Below, in pieces: positions 1 through 8,288 of a DNA stretch of 64,000 bases. The translations under genes were made by a program, and so were the position numbers. Position 1 is the stretch's first letter. Each line of letters opens with the position of its first letter. A model generated the notes under the pieces. It had not been told where the DNA came from. It did not search any database and saw only the letters and a program-made list of their open reading frames with translations. Source of the stretch: Ornithinimicrobium sediminis (GTDB taxonomy: Bacteria > Actinomycetota > Actinomycetes > Actinomycetales > Dermatophilaceae); assembly GCF_021272345.1 (NCBI RefSeq), contig NZ_JAJSDQ010000003.1, positions 310,001 through 374,000 on the forward strand, written 5' to 3'.

Positions 1-1
1 G

Positions 2-169
2 GACATCTGGGGTCGTCGCCGGCTGGCCTACGAGATCAAGAAGCAGGCCGAGGGCATCTACGCCGTCGTCACCATGACCGCCGAGTCGGCCACCGCCAAG
101 GAGCTCGACCGACAGCTCGGGCTCAACGAGCAGGTGCTCCGCACCAAGCTTCTGCGCCTCGACGTCTGA
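2..169 (+). CDS. rpsF: 30S ribosomal protein S6, C-terminal part
   Basis: This is the last 55 residues of S6, cut by the window edge. The frame reads [20 protein letters not shown] and ends [10 protein letters not shown] before TGA. The G-(R)RRLAY-I-K and LDR-L-L-N-VLR-K patterns are typical of the S6 C-terminal half. S6 binds 16S rRNA as a partner of S18, whose gene lies downstream here. The order rpsF-ssb-rpsR-rplI is the classic bacterial block, which supports the call. Start and promoter lie outside the window, so the S6:S18 leader element cannot be examined. Confidence 0.96.
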   Translation, partial: DIWGRRRLAYEIKKQAEGIYAVVTMTAESATAKELDRQLGLNEQVLRTKLLRLDV

Positions 170-215
170 CGTCCCGGCGCCCGGATCAGACCCCGACCCA
201 AGCGAAGGACTGAGC

Positions 216-836
216 ATGGCAGGCGAAACCCCGATCACGATCGTCGGCAACCTCACTGCAGACCCCGAGCTGCGGTTCACCCCCTCCGGGGCGGCCGTGG
301 CCAACTTCACCGTGGCCTCGACGCCGCGCACCTTCGACCGCCAGGCCAACGAGTGGAAGGACGGCGACACGCTGTTCCTGCGCTGCTCGATCTGGCGTGA
401 GGCTGCGGAGAACGTCGCCGAGTCCCTGCACCGTGGCACCCGCGTGGTCGTCACCGGTCGGCTGGTGCAGCGCTCCTGGGAGTCCCCCGAGGGCGAGAAG
501 CGCACCGTCGTGGAGATGCAGGCCGACGAGGTCGGTCCGTCGCTGAAGTACGCGACCGCCCAGGTCACCAAGGCCCAGCGGGGCGGTGGTGGCGGCGGCT
601 TCGGTGGCGGCGGCCAGCAGTCCGGTGGGTTCGGCGGCCAATCGGCACCCCAGGGTGGCGGCCAAGGCTTCGGCGGCGGTGCCGGCGGTGCCGGCAAGGC
701 GCAGCCCGAGGCCGACCCGTGGGCCACCGGAGGCGGCTCCGGCGGCCAGCAGTCCGGTGGCCAGCAGTCCGGCGGCCAGCAGGGCGGCGGCGGCAACTGG
801 GGCGGTGGCCCGTCCTACGACGAGCCTCCGTTCTGA
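216..836 (+). CDS. ssb: Single-stranded DNA-binding protein
   Basis: This 206-residue protein binds and protects single-stranded DNA in replication and repair. Residues 1-110 form the OB fold, opening [20 protein letters not shown] with the conserved FRCSIWR-type strand (here FLRCSIWR) and RVVVTGRL. Residues 120-195 are a Gly/Gln-rich linker containing GGQQSGGQQ repeats. The extreme C-terminus, PSYDEPPF, is the acidic tail that docks partner proteins. The gene lies 46 bp after rpsF and 98 bp before rpsR, so it is probably cotranscribed with the ribosomal genes. The linker repeats make this stretch prone to length change. Confidence 0.97.
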   Translation: MAGETPITIVGNLTADPELRFTPSGAAVANFTVASTPRTFDRQANEWKDGDTLFLRCSIWREAAENVAESLHRGTRVVVTGRLVQRSWESPEGEKRTVVEMQADEVGPSLKYATAQVTKAQRGGGGGGFGGGGQQSGGFGGQSAPQGGGQGFGGGAGGAGKAQPEADPWATGGGSGGQQSGGQQSGGQQGGGGNWGGGPSYDEPPF

Positions 837-891
837 TCCTGGAGACCTGAGCCGGCACCCGCCGGTTCCACCTTTTCGAGAACCACCCCAT

Positions 892-910
892 CCCGAGTGT
901 GATGCTCGGG
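892..910 (+). other. Small hairpin between ssb and rpsR
   Basis: CCCGAG at 892-897 pairs with CTCGGG at 905-910 around a 7-nt loop, about 25 nt before the rpsR start. It may be an mRNA processing or translational-control hairpin. No uridine run follows, so a terminator is unlikely and readthrough into rpsR is expected. Confidence 0.3.
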
Positions 911-934
911 CTCTCACAGAAGGAGAGCACCACG

Positions 935-1171
935 ATGGCCAAGCCCGTTGTGCGCAAGCCCAAGAAGAAGGCGAACCCTCTCAAGGCCGCCAAGATCGAG
1001 TCCATCGACTACAAGGACACCGCGCTGCTGCGCAAGTTCATCTCCGACCGCGGCAAGATCCGCGCCCGCCGGGTGACCGGGGTGTCGGTGCAGGAGCAGC
1101 GTCGCATCGCCAACGCGGTCAAGAACGCCCGCGAGATGGCGCTGCTGCCCTACTCCAGCTCGGCCCGCTGA
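935..1171 (+). CDS. rpsR: 30S ribosomal protein S18
   Basis: This 78-residue S18 begins [20 protein letters not shown]. The conserved core includes [19 protein letters not shown] and the [28 protein letters not shown] signature. S18 pairs with S6 on the platform of the 30S subunit. I chose the ATG at 935 because a strong AGGAGAG ribosome site sits just before it. An in-frame ATG at 899 would add 12 residues not seen in the family. No Cys zinc motif is present, so this is the zinc-free form of S18. The stop lies 31 bp before rplI. Confidence 0.96.
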   Translation: MAKPVVRKPKKKANPLKAAKIESIDYKDTALLRKFISDRGKIRARRVTGVSVQEQRRIANAVKNAREMALLPYSSSAR

Positions 1172-1202
1172 GCGACTCGACAGCAGACACCGAGAGGACA
1201 CC

Positions 1203-1649
1203 ATGAAGATCATCCTGACCCAGCCCGTGAGCGGGCTCGGCGTGGCCGGTGACGTCGTCGACGTCAAGGACGGCTACGCCCGCAACTACCTGCTGCCCCG
1301 CAAGTTGGCCACCCCGTGGACCAAGGGCGGCCAGAAGCAGGTCGACGCGATCACCTCGGCCCGCACCAAGCGTGCGAAGCACAACGAGGAGGAGGCCAAG
1401 GCCGCCAAGGCGCGCCTGGAGTCCGAGCCCGTCGTCGTCTCCGCGCGCGCCGGGACCGGTGGTCGGCTCTTCGGCGCCGTCACGTCCACCGAGATCGCCC
1501 ACGCGATCCACGAGACCGGTGGCCCTGAGGTCGACCGTCGCCGGATCGAGGTCCCGACCCCGATCCGCTCCGTCGGCTCGCACACCGCCCACGTGCGGCT
1601 GCACGACGACGTCGCCGCCACGGTGACCGTCGAGGTCGTCAGCGCCTGA
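1203..1649 (+). CDS. rplI: 50S ribosomal protein L9
   Basis: This 148-residue L9 has the usual two-domain build. The N-terminal RNA-binding domain opens [19 protein letters not shown] and contains [15 protein letters not shown] charged connecting helix follows at about residues 45-75 ([18 protein letters not shown]), then a C-terminal domain carrying [23 protein letters not shown] ribosome site precedes the ATG. It is the last gene of the ribosomal block and is followed by a strong hairpin. In many actinobacteria dnaB follows soon after; here dnaB is 11.6 kb away. Confidence 0.97.
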   Translation: MKIILTQPVSGLGVAGDVVDVKDGYARNYLLPRKLATPWTKGGQKQVDAITSARTKRAKHNEEEAKAAKARLESEPVVVSARAGTGGRLFGAVTSTEIAHAIHETGGPEVDRRRIEVPTPIRSVGSHTAHVRLHDDVAATVTVEVVSA

Positions 1650-1671
1650 GCGGCTGACGCAGCACCGCACA

Positions 1672-1709
1672 CAGCAGGGCCCGCCGGGATCTCCCGGCGG
1701 GCCCTGCTG
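1672..1709. terminator. Hairpin terminator after rplI
   Basis: An 18-bp perfect inverted repeat begins CAGCAGGGCCCGCC at 1672 and is mirrored at 1692-1709, with only two bases between the arms. It lies 22 bp after the rplI stop. There is no T-run, as is common for actinobacterial hairpin terminators. Confidence 0.8.
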
Positions 1710-1713
1710 CATT

Positions 1714-1806
1714 CGCGTTGCTCGGGGTTGTGCACCCTGACCGTCGCGTTGCAAGGGTTTTCGCACCCTTCTCGTCACGTTGCTCGGGGTTCTGCCCCCT
1801 CTGCGC
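1714..1806. repeat. Three tandem imperfect 31-bp repeats
   Basis: The units start at 1714, 1745 and 1776, exactly 31 bp apart. Each has the pattern CRCGTTGC-N2-GGGTT-N4-GCMCC. A weaker fourth copy may start near 1807. The array sits between the rplI terminator and the 3' end of the convergent heliorhodopsin gene (stop at 1897). The units abut without unique spacers, so this is not a CRISPR array. Confidence 0.6.
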
Positions 1807-1896
1807 TGCTACGGGTGTGCAGAAGGGGCTGCCGGTGACCTTTTCTGCACACCTCAAGGTCCAGACGCCCTGCACCTCAGCGCCCAGACGCCGCCG

Positions 1897-2742
1897 TCAC
1901 GTCGGGATCAGCACGTTGGCGAAGATCTGCCAGGCGAGCACGCTCTTGGCCACCAGGCTCAGCACGATGTAGGTGCGCTCGCCCACAAGGTAGTTGCGCC
2001 ACTTGCCGACCTGGGCGAACTGCAGCCACTGGTTGACCGCGAAGCTGTTGAAGAAGACGAACAGGCTCACGATGATGCCGTAGACGAAGGCCGGGGGCCC
2101 GGCGTCCAGCTGGCTGACGTTGACGGCCAGGTAGATGCCGAGGGCCAGCCACGGGCCGGCGCCGGCGACGCACCCGAACCAGAAGGGCGACCACCAGGCC
2201 TTGCTTCCCCGGTCGGGGCGGCCGTCCGGGCCGTGCATGAGGCCGTTGTTGCCGACCTCCATGAGCCAGCCGAAGAGGATCATCGAGATGTTGGCGAACG
2301 CGATGCCGATGAGGGCCGCGAGGTCGGTGATGCCGGTGACCAGGCAGATCATCAGGATCATCAGGGTCGAGGAGATGGAGTACTCCACCCACCTGAACCG
2401 GTTGCGCCCTTTGCTCAGCTCGTCGACGTAGCGGGGGAAGCCCCACGGCGAGGCGATGAGGAAGTGGAAGAACGCCGACAGGAAGAGGAACGACGCGGTG
2501 CCGATCGCCAGCGGCACGTCGAACACCGAGTTGACCACGCCCTCCGACAGCGGGGTGCCGGGCGGGCCGCCCAGGGCGATCGTGGAGACCTCCAGGCTGA
2601 AGTCGTTGCTGAGGGCCACCATGGCGCCACCGGACACCAGGTGGAGCACGCCCATCGCGAGGTTGAACCGGCGAAGGGAGGTGGCCGTGCGGTCGGTGAC
2701 GGCCACGGACGGGGTATGCAGCTCAAGGGGCAAGGTGCTCAT
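1897..2742 (-). CDS. Heliorhodopsin
   Basis: This 281-residue seven-helix membrane protein matches heliorhodopsins, retinal-binding photoreceptors inserted with inverted topology. Helix 1 holds RRFNLAMGVLHLVSGGAM, helix 3 begins RFRWVEYSISSTLMI, and helix 7 reads SLVAKSVLAWQIFANVL. From family knowledge, Lys266 would form the retinal Schiff base, Glu120 would be its counterion, and His34 and His93 match conserved polar positions. I chose the ATG at 2742 because the N-terminus then falls just before helix 1. No clear ribosome site is visible, so translation may be leaderless. It lies 91 bp downstream of sfnG on the same strand, with a strong hairpin between them. I see no carotene oxygenase or retinal biosynthesis gene in the window. 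Confidence 0.9.
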   Translation of the reverse strand: MSTLPLELHTPSVAVTDRTATSLRRFNLAMGVLHLVSGGAMVALSNDFSLEVSTIALGGPPGTPLSEGVVNSVFDVPLAIGTASFLFLSAFFHFLIASPWGFPRYVDELSKGRNRFRWVEYSISSTLMILMICLVTGITDLAALIGIAFANISMILFGWLMEVGNNGLMHGPDGRPDRGSKAWWSPFWFGCVAGAGPWLALGIYLAVNVSQLDAGPPAFVYGIIVSLFVFFNSFAVNQWLQFAQVGKWRNYLVGERTYIVLSLVAKSVLAWQIFANVLIPT

Positions 2743-2771
2743 GACCAGCAGTCTCGCAACAGTGAGGAGGA

Positions 2772-2808
2772 TCCGGGGGCCCGCCACGCTGAGGACGGGC
2801 CACCCGGA
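2772..2808. terminator. Hairpin between sfnG and the heliorhodopsin gene
   Basis: TCCGGG at 2772-2777 pairs with CCCGGA at 2803-2808, and GGCCCG at 2778-2783 with CGGGCC at 2796-2801. Together they form a 12-bp stem with one bulged base and a 12-nt loop. It probably ends or attenuates the sfnG transcript before the heliorhodopsin gene. Confidence 0.6.
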
Positions 2809-2833
2809 CCAACGGTGTTGACCGCCGGTGCGC

Positions 2834-3961
2834 TCAGGCGACGTCCGCGCGGTCGCCCGACACCACGCCCTCGCGGGCCTCGATCTCGCGCACCAGCGGG
2901 ATGACCTCACGGCCGAACCGCTCGAGGTCCTCGCGCACGTGCAGGAAGCCCAGGAGCAGCAGGTCTACACCCCGGCGCCGGTAGTCGACGACCCGTCGGG
3001 CCACCTGCTCGGGGGTGCCGACGAGCCCGGTGCGGAACCCGTCGTTGTACTGCACCAGGTCGGCGAACTGCGAGTCCGCCCACATGCCCTTCCGGTCGGC
3101 GGTGGCCTGGCCCGCCTGTCTCACCGCTGTGCCGAAGTCGTTGACCTTCGCCACGTCGGCCTTGGCGATGATCTCCTCCACGACCTCACGGGCCTGTGCC
3201 TCGGTGTCGCGCACGACGGCGAAGCCGTTGAGCCCGAAGCGCACCCGCCTCCCGTGCTGGGCGGCCCGCTCGCTGACGTCGACGACCTGCTCCCGGGCGC
3301 CGTCGAGGGAGGTGCCGTTCATGAGGTACCAGTCGGACAGACGACCGGCCATCGCCCGGGCCGCGGTGGAGTTGCCGCCCTGGAAGAGCTCCGGGCTCTG
3401 CGCGGGCTGCGGCCGGAAGGTCACGTCGCGGGTGCGGTAGAAGTCGCCCCGGTAGGTGAGATCGTCGGTGCCCCACAGGCCACGCAGCACCTCGATGAAC
3501 TCCTCCGCGCGGCGGTAGCGCTCCTCGTGGTCCAGCCACGGCAGGCCGAGGTCGGTGTACTCCTTCTTGAACCATCCGGAGACGACGTTGAGGCAGAACC
3601 GGTCGTCGTGCAGCGCCTGCGCGGTGGCCCCCAGCTTGGCCAGCACGGCCGGGGGCCACTGCCCGGGGTGGACTGCGGCGATGACCTTCAGCCGTGCTGT
3701 CGCCGACAGCAGGCCGAGGGAGAAGGAGACCGACTCGTGCTGGGCGTCGGCACCGTAGGACGCGAGGTAGCGCACCTGGGTGAGCGCGTAGTCGAAGCCC
3801 ACCGACTCGGCCGTCCGGGCCACGTCGACGTTGTAGGCGGGGGAGTGGTCCGTGCGCTGCTCGACGGTCGAGACGACGAGGCCGCCGGAGACGTTGGGGA
3901 CCCAGTAGGCGAAGCGGACGGGCTCCGGGGTGAGCGAGGGCGTGGCGGTGGCTGTGGTCAT
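2834..3961 (-). CDS. sfnG: FMNH2-dependent dimethylsulfone monooxygenase
   Basis: This 375-residue luciferase-fold flavoprotein matches SfnG, which converts dimethylsulfone to methanesulfinate using reduced FMN. The family signature is clear: VRFAYWVPNVSGGLVVS near residue 15, EQRTDHS, FDYALTQVRYLASYGA, QHESVSFSLGLLSAT, NVVSGWFKKEYTDLG, ELFQGGNSTAARAMAGR and FADLVQYNDGF. The length fits the family (about 360). The start is placed at the ATG 2 bp after the flavin reductase stop, implying translational coupling with the FMNH2 supplier. The gene serves sulfur scavenging from organosulfur compounds. A related alkanesulfonate or methanesulfonate monooxygenase is the alternative, but the N-terminal motif favours SfnG. 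Confidence 0.9.
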   Translation of the reverse strand: MTTATATPSLTPEPVRFAYWVPNVSGGLVVSTVEQRTDHSPAYNVDVARTAESVGFDYALTQVRYLASYGADAQHESVSFSLGLLSATARLKVIAAVHPGQWPPAVLAKLGATAQALHDDRFCLNVVSGWFKKEYTDLGLPWLDHEERYRRAEEFIEVLRGLWGTDDLTYRGDFYRTRDVTFRPQPAQSPELFQGGNSTAARAMAGRLSDWYLMNGTSLDGAREQVVDVSERAAQHGRRVRFGLNGFAVVRDTEAQAREVVEEIIAKADVAKVNDFGTAVRQAGQATADRKGMWADSQFADLVQYNDGFRTGLVGTPEQVARRVVDYRRRGVDLLLLGFLHVREDLERFGREVIPLVREIEAREGVVSGDRADVA

Positions 3962-3963
3962 GG

Positions 3964-4488
3964 TCAGGCTCCGACCACCGAGGTCAGCGGGGTGAACCGG
4001 CCGGCGTGGTGCACCAGCGGGTGGGGCAGGTCGGCACGGGTGGCGGTGTGCTCGACGCGGGCGAGCGCGATGAAGCTGTCGCCGGCGTCGAGGAGGTCCT
4101 CGACGCGGGTCACCAGCCGGGTCGCGGCGTCGCGGACCACGGGGAGCCCGTGGTCGTCCCACCCCCAGGCCCCGTCGTCGACGAAGCGCCGGTTGCGGTC
4201 CCCGGCGAAGCGCGCGGCGAGCCCGTCCTGGCCGGCGGACAGCAGGTGCAGCGCCGCCCGACGCGTGCGGGCCAGGGTGACCAGCGAGGACGAGTCCTTG
4301 GAGATGTTGAAGGACACCAGTGGCGGGCTGACCGACACCGAGATGACGGAGATGGCGGTGAAGCCCACCGGACCCCTCGGGCCCGAGCCGGTCACCACCC
4401 AGGTGCTGGCGGCAGCACGCCGGAAGGCGGCACGCAGGTCGACGTGGGGTGGCGGCAGGGTGGACGTGGGCAGGGTGGGTGGGGACAT
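3964..4488 (-). CDS. Flavin reductase, partner of SfnG
   Basis: This 174-residue protein has the flavin reductase-like fold. It has LRAAFRRAAASTWVVTG at the N-terminus, then GFTAISVISVSVSPPLVSFN (the FMN-contacting segment) and LHLLSAGQDGLAARFAG. It should reduce FMN with NAD(P)H and hand FMNH2 to SfnG encoded 2 bp downstream. An AGGAGCC ribosome site precedes the ATG. A short Cys-ending leader ORF lies about 110 bp upstream, which implies regulation by cysteine supply. The exact flavin and nucleotide preference cannot be read from sequence. Confidence 0.85.
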   Translation of the reverse strand: MSPPTLPTSTLPPPHVDLRAAFRRAAASTWVVTGSGPRGPVGFTAISVISVSVSPPLVSFNISKDSSSLVTLARTRRAALHLLSAGQDGLAARFAGDRNRRFVDDGAWGWDDHGLPVVRDAATRLVTRVEDLLDAGDSFIALARVEHTATRADLPHPLVHHAGRFTPLTSVVGA

Positions 4489-4599
4489 GGGTGGCTCCTG
4501 AAGCTCGAGCAGGCACGGAGGTCGAGGCGCACGGCTGCGCAGCGACCGGATGGTCGGGTACGCCGTGCAGAGGGTGTGAGCGAAGGTGGCCGTCAGGCG

Positions 4600-4668
4600 T
4601 CAGCAGGGACAGGCCGTGACGGCCCGGCGCATCAGGTCGACCGTGCGGCGGTGGTGTGGCGTGTGCAC
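4600..4668 (-). CDS. Cysteine-ending leader peptide upstream of the sulfone genes
   Basis: This 22-codon ORF starts GTG, preceded by GGAGGAGCA, and encodes a peptide containing RRTVDLMRRAVTACPC before TGA. The R-R-x-VDLMRR core followed by terminal Cys codons matches the actinobacterial putative leader peptides found ahead of sulfur-acquisition genes. In mycobacteria such uORFs attenuate expression when cysteine is plentiful. Here Cys-Pro-Cys are the last three codons. The next gene is the flavin reductase of the sulfone operon, which fits sulfur-starvation control. The likely mechanism, ribosome stalling at the Cys codons, is inference. Confidence 0.8.
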   Translation of the reverse strand: MHTPHHRRTVDLMRRAVTACPC

Positions 4669-4767
4669 TGCTCCTCCATCGGTCCTGGCGTGAGCACCTG
4701 CCCGGCGGGGTGGTTGCTGCGGCGTCGCGGAGCCAGGTCTCTCAGCCGCTCTGGATGGGTGGCAGCA

Positions 4768-4797
4768 GTTGACCACAGGATCTTCGGACATGTCAAC
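4768..4797. promoter_or_regulatory. Inverted repeat in the sulfone/mrp divergent region
   Basis: GTTGAC at 4768-4773 and GTCAAC at 4792-4797 form a spaced inverted repeat. Read on the minus strand, TTGACA at 4796-4791 could be a -35 box for the leader peptide transcript, with a weak TCAACT as -10. The 306-bp gap 4669-4974 otherwise holds a small hairpin at 4923-4936 (ACCCGC/GCGGGT) and must contain both divergent promoters. Confidence 0.3.
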
Positions 4798-4974
4798 AGA
4801 GAGGAGCCCGCAGATGCAGATTCCGCACGCTAGTCGCCCCTGTCTGTGGGTCCCGACGGGTGACCTAGACTTGCCGACACCGCCCACCTGGCTTCCGCCC
4901 CCGCGGATCGTGGGTCGAGGGCACCCGCGTGCGGGTCCTCCTCGGCTCCCGGCCCCCGACCCGAGGAGACGGCC

Positions 4975-7839
4975 GTGCTCGCCTTCGTGACCGCACACGC
5001 AGTGGCCGCCCTGGTGGCGCCCTGGCTGGTGCGAGCCGTGGGGCCGCGGGCGTTCCTGGGGCTGGCGGCCGTGCCGGCGGTCACCGCGGTGTGGGCCCTC
5101 ACGCGCACCGGCGCCGCCGGGGGTGCGGAGCCCCCGACGCAGGTCGTCGGCTGGGTCGACCAGCTGGGCATCGACCTGGCCTTCCGGCTGGACACTCTCG
5201 CGTGGCTGATGACGCTCATCGTCTGCGGCATCGGCGCCATGGTCCTGCTCTACTGCTCCCGCTACTTCGCCGACGGCGACCGTGCCGAGCGTGGGGACAT
5301 CGGGCGCTTCGCGGCATACCTGACCGCGTTCGCAGGAGCGATGCTGGGGCTGGTCACCACCGACGACCTGCTCACGCTCTACGTCTTCTGGGAGCTCACC
5401 ACCGTCCTGTCCTACCTGCTCATCGGCTACCACTCCGAGAGCAAGGCGAGCAGGGGAGCCGCCAAGCAGTCGCTGATCGTGACGATCTTCGGCGGACTGG
5501 CGATGCTGGTGGGCATCGTGCTCATCGGGCAGCAGCACGGGACCTACCGGACCAGCGAGGTCCTGGCGCAGCCCGAGACCGGCACCCCCGTCGTGGTGGG
5601 CGTCGTGCTGCTCCTGGTCGGGGCGGTCACGAAGTCGGCCCTCGTGCCCTTCCACTTCTGGCTGCCCGCGGCGATGGCGGCGCCCACCCCGGTCAGCGCC
5701 TACCTGCACGCCGCGGCGATGGTGAAGGCCGGCATCTACCTCGTGGCGCGCTTCGCGCCGGCGTATGCCGACCTGCCGGTCTGGCAGGTCACCGTCCTGG
5801 TCCTCGGGGCGGCGACGATGCTGCTCGGTGCCTGGCGTGCCCTGCGGCAGTGCGACCTGAAGCTGCTGCTGGCCTACGGCACCGTGAGCCAGCTGGGCTT
5901 CCTCGTCGTGCTCGTCGGCACCGGCACGCGGGAGGCGGCCCTGGCCGGCACCGCCCTGCTGGTGGCGCATGCCCTGTTCAAGTCGACCCTCTTCCTGACC
6001 GTCGGCACCATCGACCACGCCGCAGGCACCCGTGACCTGCGCGACCTGGACGGCCTCGGCCGTCGGCTGCCGTGGCTGGCCGGTGGGGCGGGCGCCGCCG
6101 CGGTCTCGATGGCCGGGCTGCCGCCGCTGCTGGGGTTCGCCGGCAAGGAGGCGGCCTACGAGGCATTCCTGCACCCGGAGGTCTGGCTCTCGCTCGAGGG
6201 CGCGACCCTGGGGGTGCTCGTGCTCGGCTCCGTCTTCACGCTGGCATACAGCGCCCGCTTCCTGTGGGGTGCCTTCGGCCCGGCCCAGCGCACCCCTCGG
6301 GGGGCCGGCGGTGACTGGCACGAGCCTGCTCCGGTGCTGGTGGCGGTGCCGGTGGCGCTCGGTGTGTCCGGCCTGGTGCTCGGTCCGCTCGCCCCCTTGC
6401 TGGAGGAGGTCCTGCTGCCGTATGCCGCGCAGTGGCCCGAGGGTGCCTACCCGGTCAGCCTGGCCGTCTGGCACGGGGTCAACCCGGCCCTGCTCCTGTC
6501 CGTGCTCACCTGGCTCGCCGGGGCAGCGCTCTTCCTCGCCCGTGAGCCGGTCGCGACCTTCCAGGCGCGGGTGCCCCGGGTGGTCGACGCGGGGCGGGGC
6601 TACCAGCGCATCGTGCACGGGGTCGACCGGGGAGCACTCGAGGTCACCGGCGCCTTCCAGCGGGGCTCGCTGCCCAAGCTGCTCGGCATCATCCTGAGCG
6701 TCCTCGTGGCGCTGCTGGGCGCCCAGCTGCTGCGCGGGGTGACCTGGCCGAGCGAGGTCCGCTGGGCCGACACGACCGGCCAGGTCGGCGTCGCGGTGCT
6801 CGTCGTCATCGCCGCGGTCGCCGCGGTGCGTGCGCGTCGCCGCTTCCGGGCGGTCTTCCTGCTCGGGGTGACCGGCTACGGCACCGCCATGCTCTTCCTC
6901 CTGCACGGCGCGCCGGACCTGGCGCTGACCCAGGTGCTCGTGGAGACGGTGAGCCTGGTGGTCTTCGTGCTGGTGCTGCGCCGGCTCTCCGGCAAGTTCC
7001 CCGACGACCCGAGCGTCCTCAACCGCCGGATGCGGGCCGTCCTGGGCGTCGCCGTCGGCCTGGTGGTCGCCGGTGCCGCCCTCACCGCGTCCGCGGTGCG
7101 CTTCCGGCCCCCGGCGGCCGAGGGGCTGCTGGAGACGGCCAAGAGCTACGGGGGTGGTGACAACATCGTCAACGTCATCCTCGTCGACGTCCGCGCCTGG
7201 GACACGATGGGTGAGCTGTCGGTCGTCCTGGCGGCCGCGACCGGCGTGGCGAGCCTGGTCTTCCTGCGTCAGGACGCCGTCGTGCGCGTGCGCCGCCAGC
7301 TCCAGGACTCCTGGCGCACCCGCACCCACCTCGGGCCGTCCGGCGACGGGAGCCGCATGTGGCTGGCCGCCGGCCCCCAGCTCGAGCCCCGGCGTCGCTC
7401 GACCATCTTCGAGGTGGTCACCCGCCTGGTCTTCCACACCGTCGTGCTCTGGTCGCTCTACCTGCTCTTCAGCGGGCACAACAACCCCGGTGGCGGTTTC
7501 GCCGCCGGCCTGGTCTGCGGCCTGGCTCTCGCGCTGCGCTACCTCGCCGGCCGGGGCTACGAGCTGCGGCTGGCCGCCCCGGTGATGCCGGGTCTGCTGC
7601 TCGGGGCGGGGCTCTTCATCGCAGCCGGAGCGGCGCTGCTGCCCATGCTCTTCGGCTACCAGCCGCTACGCACCTTCATCGTCGACGTGGAGGTCCCCGT
7701 GCTCGGCAACGTCCACCTGGTCACCTCGCTGCTCTTCGACGTCGGGGTCTACCTCGTCGTCATCGGCCTGGTCCTCGACATCCTGCGCAGCCTCGGCTCG
7801 GCGCTGGACGACCAGATCGCGGCGGAGGAGGTGCGGTGA
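4975..7839 (+). CDS. mrpA: Mrp Na+/H+ antiporter subunits A and B, fused
   Basis: This 954-residue membrane protein is the largest Mrp subunit. Residues 100-420 form the proton-translocating module related to NuoL/NuoM, with TTDDLLTLYVFWELTTVLSYL, GAVTKSALVPFHFWLPAAM and LKLLLAYGTVSQLGF. Around residues 600-670 is the DUF4040 segment (LHGAPDLALTQVLVETVSLV). Residues 810-940 match MnhB (SLYLLFSGHNNPGGGFAAGL), which explains why no separate mrpB follows. The GTG start has a GAGGAGAC ribosome site. The complex exports Na+ in exchange for H+ and supports pH and salt tolerance. Its stop overlaps the mrpC start by GTGA. Confidence 0.94.
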   Translation: MLAFVTAHAVAALVAPWLVRAVGPRAFLGLAAVPAVTAVWALTRTGAAGGAEPPTQVVGWVDQLGIDLAFRLDTLAWLMTLIVCGIGAMVLLYCSRYFADGDRAERGDIGRFAAYLTAFAGAMLGLVTTDDLLTLYVFWELTTVLSYLLIGYHSESKASRGAAKQSLIVTIFGGLAMLVGIVLIGQQHGTYRTSEVLAQPETGTPVVVGVVLLLVGAVTKSALVPFHFWLPAAMAAPTPVSAYLHAAAMVKAGIYLVARFAPAYADLPVWQVTVLVLGAATMLLGAWRALRQCDLKLLLAYGTVSQLGFLVVLVGTGTREAALAGTALLVAHALFKSTLFLTVGTIDHAAGTRDLRDLDGLGRRLPWLAGGAGAAAVSMAGLPPLLGFAGKEAAYEAFLHPEVWLSLEGATLGVLVLGSVFTLAYSARFLWGAFGPAQRTPRGAGGDWHEPAPVLVAVPVALGVSGLVLGPLAPLLEEVLLPYAAQWPEGAYPVSLAVWHGVNPALLLSVLTWLAGAALFLAREPVATFQARVPRVVDAGRGYQRIVHGVDRGALEVTGAFQRGSLPKLLGIILSVLVALLGAQLLRGVTWPSEVRWADTTGQVGVAVLVVIAAVAAVRARRRFRAVFLLGVTGYGTAMLFLLHGAPDLALTQVLVETVSLVVFVLVLRRLSGKFPDDPSVLNRRMRAVLGVAVGLVVAGAALTASAVRFRPPAAEGLLETAKSYGGGDNIVNVILVDVRAWDTMGELSVVLAAATGVASLVFLRQDAVVRVRRQLQDSWRTRTHLGPSGDGSRMWLAAGPQLEPRRRSTIFEVVTRLVFHTVVLWSLYLLFSGHNNPGGGFAAGLVCGLALALRYLAGRGYELRLAAPVMPGLLLGAGLFIAAGAALLPMLFGYQPLRTFIVDVEVPVLGNVHLVTSLLFDVGVYLVVIGLVLDILRSLGSALDDQIAAEEVR

Positions 7840-8288
7840 GCCCCAACATCACGTATGTCGTCGTCGCCGCCGTGCTCGTCGGGTGCGGGGTCTACCTGCT
7901 GCTGTCCCGCTCGGTCATCAGGGCGCTCGTCGGCTTCCTGCTGATGAGCAACGGCGTCAACGTGCTGTTCCTCGTCGCCTCGGGCCCCGCGGGGGAGGTG
8001 CCCATCCTCGGCGAGGGTGACGGCGGCCCGATCGCCGACCCGGTGCCACAGGCCCTCGTGCTCACCGCGATCGTCATCACGCTGGCGATGACCGCCTTCG
8101 TGCTGGCGCTGGCACACCGTGCCTGGCAGCTGGGGGGCACCGACCTGCTCGACGACGACCCCGAGTCGGCCCGCATCCACCGCAAGGCCGAGGCCAACGA
8201 CACCAGTGACGACGAGACCGTGCAGGAGGCGGTCGACTCTATCGCCGCCGGCTTCGCCGACGAGGAGACGGGGGAGGAGCGTCGATGA
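7836..8288 (+). CDS. mrpC: Mrp Na+/H+ antiporter subunit C
   Basis: This 150-residue subunit is homologous to NuoK, with three predicted helices in residues 1-95: ITYVVVAAVLVGCGVYLLLS, RALVGFLLMSNGVNVLFLV and ALVLTAIVITLAMTAFVLAL. The polar tail DDDPESARIHRKAEANDTSD extends to residue 150, longer than many MrpC proteins (about 110-120). GTG at 7836 overlaps the mrpA stop as GTGA, with GGAGGAG just upstream. The stop overlaps mrpD by four bases. Confidence 0.93.
   Translation: MSPNITYVVVAAVLVGCGVYLLLSRSVIRALVGFLLMSNGVNVLFLVASGPAGEVPILGEGDGGPIADPVPQALVLTAIVITLAMTAFVLALAHRAWQLGGTDLLDDDPESARIHRKAEANDTSDDETVQEAVDSIAAGFADEETGEERR

Noticed and set aside
1714-1806. CRISPR array
   Set aside because: The repeats abut with no unique spacers, and no cas genes are present.
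4600-7479. A 959-codon minus-strand ORF across mrpA
   Set aside because: It mirrors the mrpA codons, is Gln/His/Arg-rich, and has no domain. Only its last 22 codons are real, as the leader peptide.
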